From MGR-bin208 sp043779285 (GTDB lineage Bacteria; Bacteroidota; Bacteroidia; Chitinophagales; Chitinophagaceae): a stretch of DNA of 11,629 nt. A program made the position numbers and the translations under genes. Where the stretch lies: positions 1 through 11,629 of the forward strand of contig JAYWEL010000100.1 of assembly GCA_043779285.1 (NCBI GenBank). The letters run 5' to 3'. The notes beneath the pieces were generated by a model, which was not told where the DNA came from, did no database searches, and saw nothing but the letters and a program-made list of their open reading frames with translations. Positions 6,604 through 11,629 of the stretch are shown here, one piece after another (positions within the stretch are counted from its first letter, which is position 1; every line of letters begins with the position of its first letter).

Positions 6604-6971
6604 TTATTTTAAAAGACGTAAACCAAGCCAGATCGCTGCCAAACCGGTAACAACACTGGCTCCTATATAAAAAAATAATCTCAATCGGTTATATTTTATC
6701 AAACTCAACCCTTCATAATTGAAAGCAGAAAAAGTGGTGAAGCCTCCACAAAATCCGGCAATAAAAAAAGATTTAATTCTTCACCGAGAATGTTTGTACG
6801 AATCGAAAGACCCCATAAAATTCCGATTAGCAAACAACCTGTGATATGGTTAATAAATATACCAAAAGGAAAAGGAGAGGGAACCAGCTGATAAATCCAT
6901 TTAGGACAAAGATACCTTGCCATACTTCCTATTCCACCGGCTAAATCTAGCCAAAATACATTCCAGGTCAT
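6604..6971 (-). pseudogene. crcB: Fluoride channel CrcB (Fluc), split by a one-base frameshift
   Basis: CrcB/Fluc is a small four-helix membrane protein that forms dual-topology dimers and lets fluoride leave the cell. The first frame (6705-6971, 88 codons) has GGIGSMARYL (12-21), FGIFINHITGCLLIG (36-50) with conserved Asn41, then NLFL, after which it turns into an unrelated tail ending in a stop. In the -1 frame from the same point the protein continues as IAGFCGGFTTFSAFNYEG, with the pore-lining TTFS, and runs to a stop at 6604-6606, giving 122 residues in all, the normal CrcB size. The switch is at A7 on the plus strand (6763-6769), read as CTT TTT TTA on the coding strand. One more base in the run would restore the gene. 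Sequencing error, a real loss, slippage or programmed frameshifting are all possible. The gene starts four bases after the upstream lipoprotein stop. Confidence 0.88.
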
Positions 6972-6975
6972 GTCA

Positions 6976-7401
6976 TTAATCCTGTTTGTTTACAAAAGAA
7001 TATTTCAGATCAACCAACCATTGTTGATTTACCCGAATCACTTTCAATGAATCTATATTTTTTTTATATGAATTGGAATAGCTGACAATGGTCACCGAAT
7101 CGTTCAATTGATTGACCTTGCTGATATTAATGGAAGACTGCCGATATTCTCTTTTATCTTCCGGATCCATACGTTCATTATAATTTCGTTCAAACGCATC
7201 GATATATTGCAAATTAATTGAGTCGGAATAAATATATTTTCTAGCATCCCGGTAATTTCCTTCGAGGGCAGACTGAATAAAATTCCGTGCTGCATCAATA
7301 TCATTCTCCGATGCGGCAACGGCTTTTTGCTGGTCTGCATTATTACAACCTGCTGTAAAAAAAAGCAGGAATGCAGAAAGTTTTAAAAACGTTCTTTTCA
7401 T
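6976..7401 (-). CDS. Small lipoprotein, DUF4878-like
   Basis: A 141-residue lipoprotein of unknown function. The signal peptide (KRTFLKLSAFLLFF) ends in a good lipobox TAGC with Cys19, so it should be anchored in the inner or outer membrane. The mature part starts with a short Ala/Glu/Gln linker, then a small alpha-beta domain: helices at AARNFIQSALEGNYRDARKY and QYIDAFERNYNERM, followed by strands SSINISKVNQL, VTIVSYSNSY, KVIRVNQQWLVDLKY. The last element, a residue pair around QW-VDL, recalls the k-dGkWkVdl ending of DUF4878 and other NTF2-like lipoproteins. It sits between phoH (30-base gap) and crcB (4-base gap) on the same strand, so it is probably translated from the same message. No catalytic residues can be named. 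Confidence 0.75.
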   Translation of the reverse strand: MKRTFLKLSAFLLFFTAGCNNADQQKAVAASENDIDAARNFIQSALEGNYRDARKYIYSDSINLQYIDAFERNYNERMDPEDKREYRQSSINISKVNQLNDSVTIVSYSNSYKKNIDSLKVIRVNQQWLVDLKYSFVNKQD

Positions 7402-7431
7402 TCCTGCAATCTAATGAATCTTTCTGTTTAT

Positions 7432-8529
7432 TTAATTGCCTTTGTCTCTTGGGCGGTAAGGTTTTTGCTGGTACCCCTGATCTTCTTCATCATGATATTC
7501 TTTTTCATAAGCCCTGATAATGGCTTTCACTAAACGGTGACGTACCACATCTTCTTCATTTAATTCTACATGAGCGATACCTTCAATGTTTTTTAAAATA
7601 CGAACGGCTGTTTGCAAACCACTGCGTTGATTACGTGGAAGGTCAACCTGCGTTACGTCACCGGTAATAATGGCCTTTGCATTGGCACCAATACGGGTGA
7701 GGAACATTTTCAATTGCAGGTCGGTGGAGTTCTGTGCTTCATCCAAAATGATAAAGGCATTGTCGAGTGTGCGTCCACGCATGTAAGCAAGCGGTGCTAT
7801 TTCGATCGTTCTTGTACTCATATAATAGCCGAGTTTGTCGGCAGGTATCATGTCATCCAGTGCGTCATACAACGGACGTAAATACGGATCGATCTTTTCT
7901 TTCAAATCGCCTGGAAGAAATCCTAGATTTTCTCCGGCTTCAACAGCTGGTCTGGTTAGAATGATCTTCTTAACCGACTTGTTTTTCAAAGCCCTGACAG
8001 CTAAGGCAACCGCAGTATAGGTTTTGCCTGTACCTGCTGGTCCGATAGCAAATAATACATCGTTCTTTTCAATTTCCTGAACCATTTTTTTTTGGTTGGC
8101 TGTACGGGCTCTGACTGATTTTCCATTCGGACCAAAAACGATGACTTCATTCGGATTGCGATCAATGAAATGATCAACCGTTTCGGCATCATCTCCGCCG
8201 ATGATTTTTTCGAAATAATTGTCGCTCATGTGTCCGTTCTTTTCCAGGTATTGTACAATCAGCTCAATTTTTTCTTTGGCTGTATCTACAATTTCCGGAT
8301 CTCCACTCAATTTTAATTGTGTACCACGGGAAAGAATTTTTAACAGGGGGTATCGCTTTTTCAGCAATTCCAGTTTTCCGTTATTCACTCCAAAAAATTC
8401 GATAGGGTTTACGGTTTCAAGGTTGATAATGCTGTCTCTCAAATTTGAAGGTTTTAAGTTTTCATTAAAAATTGTTGATGGCCGGTTTACGCTGTCTTTT
8501 ATTTTTAAAACAGGCAATGTTATTTTCAA
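7432..8529 (-). CDS. PhoH family ATPase
   Basis: PhoH-like P-loop ATPase (YbeZ type), a cytoplasmic protein linked to RNA metabolism and ribosome quality control in bacteria; the exact activity is not settled. The N-terminal domain has NPIEFFGVNNGKLELLKKRYP (41-61) and ILSRGTQLKLSG (65-76). The ATPase core has Walker A GPAGTGKT (163-170), TRPAVEAGENLGFLPGD (192-208), Walker B ILDEAQN (261-267), the sensor-like TGDVTQVDL (289-297) and the C-terminal VVRHRLVKAIIRAYE. No ATG exists before Met101, which is far inside the conserved N-terminal domain, so translation must begin at a rare start: TTG at 8529 (365 aa) or TTG at 8442 (336 aa, beginning at RDSIINLE, closer to relatives). A short hairpin followed by T5 lies just upstream. 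Probably the first gene of the operon with the lipoprotein, crcB and ppa. Confidence 0.93.
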   Translation of the reverse strand: MKITLPVLKIKDSVNRPSTIFNENLKPSNLRDSIINLETVNPIEFFGVNNGKLELLKKRYPLLKILSRGTQLKLSGDPEIVDTAKEKIELIVQYLEKNGHMSDNYFEKIIGGDDAETVDHFIDRNPNEVIVFGPNGKSVRARTANQKKMVQEIEKNDVLFAIGPAGTGKTYTAVALAVRALKNKSVKKIILTRPAVEAGENLGFLPGDLKEKIDPYLRPLYDALDDMIPADKLGYYMSTRTIEIAPLAYMRGRTLDNAFIILDEAQNSTDLQLKMFLTRIGANAKAIITGDVTQVDLPRNQRSGLQTAVRILKNIEGIAHVELNEEDVVRHRLVKAIIRAYEKEYHDEEDQGYQQKPYRPRDKGN

Positions 8530-8546
8530 AAGGTTTCTTTAAAAAG

Positions 8547-8568
8547 AATGCTGCAGTTGAGCAGCATT
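8547..8568 (-). promoter_or_regulatory. Hairpin with T run in the phoH leader, attenuator-like
   Basis: AATGCTGC and GCAGCATT form a perfect 8-bp stem with a six-base loop. On the phoH strand the stem is followed by CTTTTT, so it looks like a small intrinsic terminator 17 bases before the TTG at 8529. It could dampen or regulate entry into phoH. It is too far from any upstream gene on that strand to be a normal gene end. Confidence 0.45.
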
Positions 8569-8771
8569 GTATGGATAACAAGTTAGGAGATAAATAAGTT
8601 GATTCCTATCTGTTTTTATTAACATTTGTGAAGAAGTTCAAGAAAAATATTGCTGCTTTTAGAGTATTATTTAAAAGATGATATATTATTTATTGCGAAA
8701 GATAATAATTCAAATGCTTAATAGAATTGAGTTTTAGTTTAGTAAATTGCAATGATCAAAATAAAAAAAGA

Positions 8772-9815
8772 ATGTTAATTGAATCGGATATTAAACTTGG
8801 TTTTAAGGATGTGATGTTAAGACCCAAGCGTTCCACACTAAGTTCCAGGTCTGCCGTTTCATTAGTTAGGAAATTTAAATTTTTACATACCGATTCGTAT
8901 TGGGAAGGAGTTCCAATCATGGCAGCCAATATGGATACGGTAGGTACTATGGAAATGGCCCGGGCTCTTGCGTCGCAAAAAATGTTTACCACACTACATA
9001 AACATTATAGCCCGGCACAATGGAAAACATTTATGGATGCACATGGTAATCAGATTGCAGAACATATTGCCATTAGTTCGGGTACTTTAAAAGTAGATGC
9101 AGAGAAACTGGATCTGATTTTAAAAGAAAATGAATCTTTGCGATTTATATGCATTGATGTGGCCAATGGCTATTCAGAAGATTTTGTGGCTTTTGTAAAA
9201 TCTACCCGAAAAAAATATCCCAATAAAGTAGTCATTGCCGGTAATGTGGTAACCGGTGAAATGGTGGAAGAATTATTATTGGCCGGTGCAGATATTATTA
9301 AAGTGGGTATCGGACCCGGTTCGGTATGTACTACCCGTGTAAAAACAGGGGTGGGTTATCCGCAGCTATCTGCCATCATTGAATGTGCCGATGCAGCGCA
9401 TGGTTTGGGTGGTCAAATCATTTCGGACGGTGGTTGTAAAGTACCCGGTGATGTGGTGAAAGCATTTGGAGGCGGTGCAGACTTTGTCATGCTGGGCGGT
9501 ATGCTTGCCGGACATGAAGAAAGCGGCGGAGAGCTAATTGAAAAAGACGGGAAAAAATATAAACTGTTTTATGGCATGAGTTCCGAAACAGCTATGAATA
9601 AATATGCCGGTGGAGTGGCAGATTATCGTGCATCAGAAGGTAAGACAACACAGATTGCATATCGTGGAGAAGTGATAGATACGGTGCAGGATATTTTAGG
9701 TGGACTTCGGTCTGCCTGTACTTATGTAGGAGCAAAGGCATTGAAAGAATTGACCAAACGAACCACTTTTATCCGGGTGGAAGAACAGCATAATGAATGG
9801 TTTGAAGAAGAGTGA
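8772..9815 (+). CDS. guaC: GMP reductase
   Basis: NADPH-dependent GMP reductase (EC 1.7.1.7), which converts GMP to IMP and ammonia in purine salvage; cytoplasmic. From the ATG at 8772 it has 347 residues, exactly the length of Escherichia coli GuaC. It is clearly reductase rather than IMP dehydrogenase: no CBS domains are present, the start is LGFKDVMLRPKRSTL (9-23), and the catalytic loop GIGPGSVCTTR (179-189) puts the active cysteine at 186 as in GuaC. Other landmarks are AANMDTVGT (51-59), VANGYS (130-135), AGNVVTGEM (156-164), SDGGCKVPGDV (218-228), MLGGMLAGHEESGG (240-253), FYGMSSE (266-272) and GGLRSACTYVGA (310-321). The frame extends to a TTG at 8727, but the extra 15 residues are not family-like. 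The gene stands alone, divergent from phoH. Confidence 0.97.
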   Translation: MLIESDIKLGFKDVMLRPKRSTLSSRSAVSLVRKFKFLHTDSYWEGVPIMAANMDTVGTMEMARALASQKMFTTLHKHYSPAQWKTFMDAHGNQIAEHIAISSGTLKVDAEKLDLILKENESLRFICIDVANGYSEDFVAFVKSTRKKYPNKVVIAGNVVTGEMVEELLLAGADIIKVGIGPGSVCTTRVKTGVGYPQLSAIIECADAAHGLGGQIISDGGCKVPGDVVKAFGGGADFVMLGGMLAGHEESGGELIEKDGKKYKLFYGMSSETAMNKYAGGVADYRASEGKTTQIAYRGEVIDTVQDILGGLRSACTYVGAKALKELTKRTTFIRVEEQHNEWFEEE

Positions 9816-9936
9816 GCAAACTCATAATAGAAAACATTTAGTGTTTAAAATACCCCTTCATCCACTTCAAATATTTTAGTATTTACTGCAATGTTGGTTT
9901 GTTTCAATTATTATTTAGAAAGGTAGAATTTAATGC

Positions 9937-10341
9937 CTATGGGAACAAACTTCTCAATTCATTAAAATTTATTATTTCCAATGGGAAGGGTGGTGAGAAT
10001 TCAAGTAATTTTTTATCTGAAGTAACCAGGTAGTTCGCTTTTGTTTTAAAGCAAAGATCAAACAGAAAGTTATCATCCGGGTCAGGTGAGGTAGTATAGC
10101 TTTTATTCAAACTTGTCTTTTCACATATCTGCCTATGCAGGCGAATAAAATCACGAACGGGAAACGGAAATTGTTTTTTGAATTTTGGACGACTCAAAAC
10201 CTCTTCAATTTCATCAGAAAGTTCATCTGAAGTATAGATAATAATATCGTGATCAATAATCCATTTTACCAAATAATCTGTCCGGGCATTAATAAAATAA
10301 CTTACCCAAATATTGGTATCTAAGACTACCTTAAGCGGCAT
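9937..10341 (-). CDS. PIN-domain toxin, COG1569-like
   Basis: Probable ribonuclease toxin of the PIN fold, of the kind annotated as toxin component of a putative toxin-antitoxin system, 134 residues. Acidic metal-binding residues are in place: Asp8 in VVLDTNIWVSYF, Glu44 in SDELSDEIEEVLSRPKF, Asp89/Asp90 in SPDPDDNFLFDL, and Asp109 in NYLVTSDKKLL. The DPDDN-F---C---A-YLVT-DKKLL pattern is typical of this PIN subfamily. The start overlaps the end of the antitoxin gene by 11 bases, so the two are translationally coupled. The gene converges on guaC. The RNA target is unknown, and whether the pair is active cannot be told from sequence. Confidence 0.88.
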   Translation of the reverse strand: MPLKVVLDTNIWVSYFINARTDYLVKWIIDHDIIIYTSDELSDEIEEVLSRPKFKKQFPFPVRDFIRLHRQICEKTSLNKSYTTSPDPDDNFLFDLCFKTKANYLVTSDKKLLEFSPPFPLEIINFNELRSLFP

Positions 10342-10534
10342 TTCGTTTTTTTCTTACGATGCGTATTTCTTTTACCACTTCCTGTATCGGAATAGTTTTA
10401 CGGGGTTTAAAAGAGGATAATCGCTGTGCTTCGGCAAGAATCAATTGCTTTTTTAACTCCAACGCCAGCTGTTGCTTTTCAGCAGCTGTTAATTTATTGA
10501 TATAAGCATTCAGTTCTCTCGCACTTGCTGTCAT
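10331..10534 (-). CDS. Putative antitoxin of the PIN toxin
   Basis: A 67-residue, mostly helical and basic protein directly before, and overlapping, the PIN toxin gene. The sequence starts TASARELNAYINKL, continues with TAAEKQQLALELKKQLILAEAQRL, a likely amphipathic helix for dimer or DNA contact, and has a positively charged tail (IPIQEVVKEIRIVRKKRNAA) that could wrap the toxin. No standard ribbon-helix-helix or AbrB motif is certain, so the role rests mainly on size, charge and position. The frame is open back to a TTG at 10573, but the ATG at 10534 is preferred. No promoter box with full consensus was found; TATCTTTA on the minus strand just upstream misses it by one base. Confidence 0.7.
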   Translation of the reverse strand: MTASARELNAYINKLTAAEKQQLALELKKQLILAEAQRLSSFKPRKTIPIQEVVKEIRIVRKKRNAA

Positions 10535-10587
10535 AATTTGCTGTTTACATAAAGATACAAAAGAAGAAAACAAATTTTCTTAAAAGA

Positions 10588-10776
10588 TTAGTTGTTCTCC
10601 AGATCTGCAGTTTGCTTTTCATTTGATGCTTTTATTCGCATCGGTTGAAATTTTAAATAAGTAAGCGAACGCCATAGCCATTCTTTGGTTTTTTGAAGGG
10701 CAATATGAAGACTCTTCGCAAAACCAAAAGAGCTAAAATTTTCCCACCGCACGGACTTACATTCCGAAAATAAGTA
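10588..10776 (-). pseudogene. Likely 3' remnant of an unidentified gene
   Basis: On the minus strand a frame stays open for 62 codons and ends in a stop at 10588-10590. The deduced peptide looks like the end of a real protein: an aromatic and basic stretch (WENFSSFGFAKSLHIALQK, then KEWLWRSLTYLKFQP) followed by a polar tail ending in TADLENN. There is no ATG that could start it at a useful place (the only one gives about 16 residues); a GTG at 10752 would give 54 residues. It begins, in the reverse sense, next to the promoter of the XRE gene, which suggests that the front of the gene was lost when that module arrived. I do not recognise the family. An imperfect inverted repeat (10683-10698 with 10714-10730) lies inside. 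It could also be a small GTG-started gene ahead of the antitoxin, or chance. Confidence 0.3.
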
Positions 10777-10777
10777 T

Positions 10778-10785
10778 TACATTTG
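10778..10785 (+). promoter_or_regulatory. Bacteroidota -7 box for the XRE/TPR operon
   Basis: TACATTTG matches TAnnTTTG exactly, with an expected transcript start near 10790. The GTG start of the XRE gene follows at 10816, leaving a leader of about 25 bases. The box rules out the TTG at 10783, which lies inside it. Confidence 0.5.
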
Positions 10786-10804
10786 ACACTTATTGACAAG
10801 TCAA
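10783..10804. promoter_or_regulatory. TTGAC repeats: candidate XRE operator
   Basis: TTGAC occurs at 10783-10787 and again at 10793-10797, ten bases (one helical turn) apart, and the inverse GTCAA follows at 10800-10804, forming TTGAC-AA-GTCAA. The array overlaps the end of the -7 box and the expected transcript start, where binding of the XRE protein would block transcription. Confidence 0.45.
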
Positions 10805-10815
10805 AATACAGAAAC

Positions 10816-11100
10816 GTGAGTTACCTAGGACAAAAAATTAGAGAAACGAGAGAGAAGCAAAATCTGCTGCTCCGGCAAGTTGCTGCACATATTGAAGTTG
10901 ACACTGCGTTAATGAGTAAGGCTGAGAGAGGCGAACGAAATTTGAACAGAGACCAAGTTGTAAAACTTGCCAAATTCTTTAACTCATCAGAAGAAGAGTA
11001 TATCTCTTTATGGCTATGTGACAAAGTAATTGAAGCAGTTGGTGACGACCAATTCGCCACACAAGGAATCAAGAAAGCATTAACTAAAATCAAGAATTAA
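10816..11100 (+). CDS. XRE-family helix-turn-helix regulator
   Basis: Small DNA-binding protein of 94 residues with a Cro/C1-type helix-turn-helix covering about residues 4-65: LGQKIRETREKQNLLLRQVA, AHIEVDTALMSKAERGERNL, NRDQVVKLAKFFN. The LRQVA--IEVD-ALMSK-ERGER core is a textbook XRE motif. A helical tail (EEEYISLWLCDKVIEAVGDD) probably serves dimerisation. Regulators of this shape often control restriction-modification or other defence operons in Bacteroidota and repress their own promoter, which fits the TTGAC array over the promoter. The start is taken as GTG at 10816, since an in-frame TTG at 10783 lies within the -7 box. The TPR gene follows after five bases, so the two form an operon. 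Confidence 0.9.
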   Translation: MSYLGQKIRETREKQNLLLRQVAAHIEVDTALMSKAERGERNLNRDQVVKLAKFFNSSEEEYISLWLCDKVIEAVGDDQFATQGIKKALTKIKN

Positions 11101-11105
11101 TTTAG

Positions 11106-11629
11106 ATGCAAATCATTCATAAAATAGACGACTTCTTATTTACAATATTTCCTAAACTAAAAATAGGGGGGGGTAATTCATTAATAATCAGTGAGTTAGA
11201 AGAATACTATACTTACGGCCCTTTCAAACCAAAAGTTACAGTAGATAATGAATGGGTAACAATACAAATTGACACTCCAACAATAATCTCTCAGGAAGCA
11301 GACTACAGAAAAACCGTAGCACTTTGCGAAAAAGGAAAGTTTGCAGAAGCAAAACCAATTCTTAAAAATTTATTACAAAAAAATCCTACTAATTCGGAAT
11401 ACCATCGAATTATGGGACAAATTCTTTCTGACGAAGGCGATCAGGAAGAAGCCATCAACTCGTTGATTGATGCACTACGTTGGGATTCAAAAAACGGATT
11501 TGCTCTGCTGATGATGGGCAACATTTTTGCGAAATTCAAAAATGATGTACCTACTGCAATGAAGTATTATGACCAGGCTTTAATTGCCAATCCTAACGAT
11601 AACATTGCCATAAATAACATTGGGGCTAA
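11106..11629 (+). CDS. TPR-repeat protein, 3' end outside the window
   Basis: The frame opens at an ATG five bases after the XRE stop and is still open at the right edge (174 codons seen). An N-terminal region of about 60 residues (HKIDDFLFTIFPKL, then ELEEYYTYGPFKPKV and NEWVTIQIDTPTI) does not match a family I can name. It is followed by about three tetratricopeptide repeats: 65-98 (ADYRKTVALCEKGKFAEAKPILKNLL..NP), 99-132 (YHRIMGQILSDEGDQEEAINSLIDAL) and 133-168 (FALLMMGNIFAKFKNDVPTAMKYYDQAL..NP). No signal peptide or membrane helix is present, so the part seen is cytoplasmic. TPRs mediate protein contacts; an effector domain may lie beyond the edge. Codons 21-23 are a run of eight G, a possible on/off switch. 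The role of the pair is unknown. Confidence 0.85.
   Translation, partial: MQIIHKIDDFLFTIFPKLKIGGGNSLIISELEEYYTYGPFKPKVTVDNEWVTIQIDTPTIISQEADYRKTVALCEKGKFAEAKPILKNLLQKNPTNSEYHRIMGQILSDEGDQEEAINSLIDALRWDSKNGFALLMMGNIFAKFKNDVPTAMKYYDQALIANPNDNIAINNIGA
11166..11173 (+). repeat. G8 homopolymer in the TPR gene
   Basis: Eight consecutive G in codons 21-23 (GGG GGG GGT) of the TPR gene. With nine G the next codon is TAA; with seven G a TAA follows after three further codons. The tract is conspicuous in such AT-rich DNA. Confidence 0.9.

Noticed and set aside
7104..7340. Second frame inside the lipoprotein gene
   Set aside because: It is a shadow of the lipoprotein frame, which has a clear signal peptide and lipobox; the shadow has neither motifs nor a plausible start.
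8727..8771. TTG start giving GuaC 15 extra residues
   Set aside because: The extra residues are unlike GuaC proteins, while the ATG at 8772 gives exactly the family length and motif numbering.
8569..8771. Purine riboswitch ahead of guaC
   Set aside because: No match to the conserved purine-aptamer loops was seen; only AT-rich divergent intergenic DNA is visible.
9816..9936. Terminator between guaC and the toxin gene
   Set aside because: Only a 5-bp AAATA/TATTT stem with no GC pairs and no T run was found, too weak to call.
10683..10730. Imperfect inverted repeat (CTTTGGTTTT with AAAACCAAAAG) as a terminator
   Set aside because: No T run follows the stem at the right place on either strand, and the repeat lies within a frame that looks coding, so it may be incidental.

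Overview
The window is an AT-rich chromosomal segment that most likely comes from a member of the Bacteroidota, probably Chitinophagales/Chitinophagaceae. This rests on protein character (a lipid-anchored class I cytochrome c, an ECF sigma factor with a zinc-free one-TM anti-sigma, an FFGV-type PhoH N-terminus), on starts without clear Shine-Dalgarno sequences, and on several matches to the Bacteroidota -7 promoter element TAnnTTTG. The taxonomic call is inference from recognised families, not from a search.

Left part (1-4066, plus strand): the 3' part of a YtcJ-type amidohydrolase ends in a clear intrinsic terminator. A lipoprotein cytochrome c follows. Next comes an elaborate nested inverted repeat of about 170 bp ending in T8, then an atypical MurC-like Mur ligase, then QueD of queuosine/7-deazaguanine synthesis, whose proper start is set by a promoter box lying inside the longest open frame. 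QueD converges on a DoxX-family membrane protein with one base between the stop codons.

Middle part (4068-8529, minus strand): read in the direction of transcription, the order is phoH, a DUF4878-like lipoprotein, crcB (fluoride channel), ppa (inorganic pyrophosphatase), a half-size TauE/SafE permease, an ECF sigma factor, its presumed anti-sigma factor, and doxX. Gaps from the lipoprotein to the permease are 4, 13 and 4 bases, so this looks like one transcript. It places a fluoride exporter beside pyrophosphatase, a classical fluoride-inhibited enzyme. crcB is broken by one base at a T7 run; the run sits in the exact phase of the slippery heptamer T TTT TTA, so a -1 shift would restore a full 122-residue channel.

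Right part (8530-11629): guaC (GMP reductase, 347 aa) runs divergently from phoH. It converges on a minus-strand toxin-antitoxin pair: a PIN-domain toxin with a small antitoxin overlapping it by 11 bp. Upstream of the pair is a reading-frame remnant without an ATG. It stops where a plus-strand module begins: an XRE-type regulator with a strong promoter and TTGAC repeats, followed 5 bases later by a TPR protein that runs off the window. The TPR gene has a G8 tract in codons 21-23 at which either a +1 or a -1 change leads almost at once to a stop codon, as in a phase-variable gene. This right edge looks like accessory DNA and is the most promising place for an undescribed system, but the window ends before the partner genes.
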